Shown one piece after another: positions 5,750 through 6,547 of a stretch of DNA of 6,547 nucleotides. The position numbers and the translations under genes were made by a program. Within the stretch, counting starts at the first letter, position 1; the number at the start of each line of letters is the position of its first letter. The notes beneath the pieces were generated by a model, which searched no databases, was not told where the DNA came from, and saw only the letters and a list, made by a program, of their open reading frames with translations. Source of the DNA: a bacterium (GTDB lineage Bacteria; Zixibacteria; MSB-5A5; GN15; FEB-12); assembly GCA_030629485.1 (NCBI GenBank), contig DAOVOW010000113.1:1-6547 (forward strand), given 5' to 3'.

Positions 5750-5901
5750 GCCCAGCACATAAAACAGGCTTGCTTGTGTGGGCGGCAGACGTCCCCGACG
5801 GGTGAATCACCCCCAAACGAGTTTGAGGGTGCTACCCCACCACAGGGCGTACGATCTACCTGCCCGCAGGCCGAAGAACACGGCTTGACCGTGTGGGCAG
5901 C
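5750..5901. repeat. Two diverged copies of a CTTG-loop hairpin unit with further palindromes between
   Basis: Unit A (5750-5786) and unit B (5862-5901) share one plan on the plus strand: GCCC, a 10-12 nt spacer, a stem, the loop CTTG(A), the other stem arm, GGGC, then GGC or AGC. In A the stem is ACAGG/CTTGT with one G-T pair; in B it is ACACGG/CCGTGT. The stems differ but remain paired. Between the copies lie GGGTGA-A-TCACCC (5800-5812) and the overlapping CACCCCCAAAC-GA-GTTTGAGGGTG (5808-5831, one mismatch), which compete with each other. CCTGC-CC-GCAGG (5859-5870) overlaps the start of unit B. Copies elsewhere in the genome are expected but cannot be shown here. Confidence 0.5.
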
Positions 5902-5959
5902 CAACGGGGTCGCCCGGCACCACCCGGATATGACGATTGCGGCATTTTTCAACAACCTG

Positions 5960-6547
5960 TTAGAAATGTGTCCGTTCCGACGAAGTATCCTGGGGCATTG
6001 AATCGTCAGATGAAGTTGAAATATCCATGCCGCGCGAGGGGTGGAGGCGGCATTCGCTGGTGGGGTAGTTGTCTTCGGTGAAGATCTCGTTGCGGACGTT
6101 GATACAGCGGTCGGTGGCCAGGTCACCCGACTCGAGGCAGATCTCACGGTGAACGATTCCGTCCGGTTCCTCGAATGTCTCCACCGGCAGGGAGTCGTGC
6201 GCCGCTATCATGAACTCCGTCCAGATCGGTACGCCGTTCTTAGCGCCGTCCTGACCGCGCCCGAGGGATATCTTCTTATCAAACCCGACCCAACAGCCGG
6301 CCGTGATTTGCGGCGTGTACCCGACAAACCAGTTATCGCAGAAGTTGTCGGTGGTGCCGGTCTTGCCGCCGGCCGGACGAGAGAAACCCATCCAGCGCGC
6401 CCGCGCTCCAGTGCCGGCATCGACTACCGAGCGCATGAGATCGACCATAATGTATGCCGTCTGGGCCGACAGGACTTCTTCTTTTTGTACCGCGGAGTTG
6501 TCCTCTATCACCCGTCCGTAGCGATCGATGATCTTGTGCACCAGGCG
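5960..6547 (-). CDS. Class A (PBP1A family) penicillin-binding protein, C-terminal part
   Basis: The frame is open to the edge of the window, so only the last 195 residues are seen; the glycosyltransferase domain and the SxxK and SxN motifs lie outside. Class A PBPs polymerise glycan strands and cross-link peptidoglycan in the periplasm, anchored in the inner membrane. The visible part holds the end of the transpeptidase domain: GGKTGTTDNFCDNWFVGYTP with the KTGT box at visible residues 62-65 (bases 6353-6364), then WVGFDKKISLG, a run ending VPIWTEFM, and the family tail CLESGDLAT followed by ECRLHPS. The C-terminus ends in a Ser/Asp-rich tail of about 20 residues. A GTG at 6541 is not the start, because homology continues upstream of it. 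The next gene begins 536 bp further on and is probably a separate unit. Confidence 0.93.
   Translation of the reverse strand, partial: RLVHKIIDRYGRVIEDNSAVQKEEVLSAQTAYIMVDLMRSVVDAGTGARARWMGFSRPAGGKTGTTDNFCDNWFVGYTPQITAGCWVGFDKKISLGRGQDGAKNGVPIWTEFMIAAHDSLPVETFEEPDGIVHREICLESGDLATDRCINVRNEIFTEDNYPTSECRLHPSRGMDISTSSDDSMPQDTSSERTHF

Larger units (their letters stand above)
5424..5959. other. 536-bp hairpin-rich intergenic region
   Basis: No believable gene is found here; open frames across it have no recognisable protein features. From low to high coordinates it holds the ribosome binding site of the lipoprotein (5434-5440), an IR over a TATAAT box (5502-5519), a chain of mutually exclusive hairpins (5549-5615), ACTCG-GAGA-CGAGT with a GNRA-type loop (5636-5649), a pair of palindromes (5676-5732), and a repeat mosaic (5750-5901). 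Bases next to the PBP stop read AACAGGTTGTTGAAAAA on the minus strand, with no hairpin before the A-run, so no terminator for the PBP gene is visible. Confidence 0.6.

Noticed and set aside
5676..5901. Possible CRISPR array or recombination (attC-like) cassette sites
   Set aside because: The units are not regularly spaced, differ in arms and length, and show no spacer pattern or integrase-type core sites.
5725..6147. A 140-codon minus-strand frame overlapping the PBP end
   Set aside because: It overlaps the well-supported PBP coding region in another frame and runs into the palindrome mosaic; the product is low-complexity.

Overview
All five recognisable genes lie on the minus strand, so transcription runs from high to low coordinates. 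The window looks like a Gram-negative-type bacterial chromosome of moderate GC. The SdrD_B-like and DNRLRE-like secreted lipoprotein with a C-terminal GYWKNH domain, together with abundant short palindromic intergenic repeats, suggests an uncultured lineage near the FCB group (for example Zixibacteria-like). This placement rests on gene style only and is low confidence. I see no phage, IS, CRISPR, tRNA or rRNA sequence.

Layout in transcription order. (1) 6547-5960: the C-terminal 195 residues of a class A (PBP1A-type) penicillin-binding protein, carrying the KTGT box of the transpeptidase domain; the rest lies beyond the window. (2) 5959-5424: a 536-bp non-coding stretch packed with hairpins and short repeats, including two similar CTTG-loop hairpin units and a pair of back-to-back palindromes. 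It ends in a weak promoter candidate and a good ribosome binding site. (3) 5423-3984: a 479-residue secreted lipoprotein whose DNRLRE-type beta domain appears with its two halves in swapped order, followed by one SdrD_B-like repeat and the GYWKNH domain. A strong intrinsic terminator follows at 3964-3929. (4) 3892-3483: a regulatory region with two CTGC-N-GCAG palindromes 21 bp apart, a good sigma70-type promoter (TTGACG-17-TATATT), and a predicted leader of about 320 nt rich in hairpins. (5) 3482-217: a compact serine operon, DUF1015 - serA - serC, with gaps of 17 and 39 nt. (6) 216-1: a 3' flank with one hairpin and one 18-bp palindrome of dispersed-repeat type.

SerA oxidises 3-phosphoglycerate and SerC transaminates the product to phosphoserine. 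The DUF1015 protein is the first gene of the operon, and no serB is present in the window, so DUF1015 is a candidate for a role in phosphoserine/serine phosphate chemistry. The points most worth following are the DUF1015 role, the permuted DNRLRE domain, the long structured leader with its paired operator-like sites, and the hairpin mosaic at 5549-5901. No entirely new system is evident.
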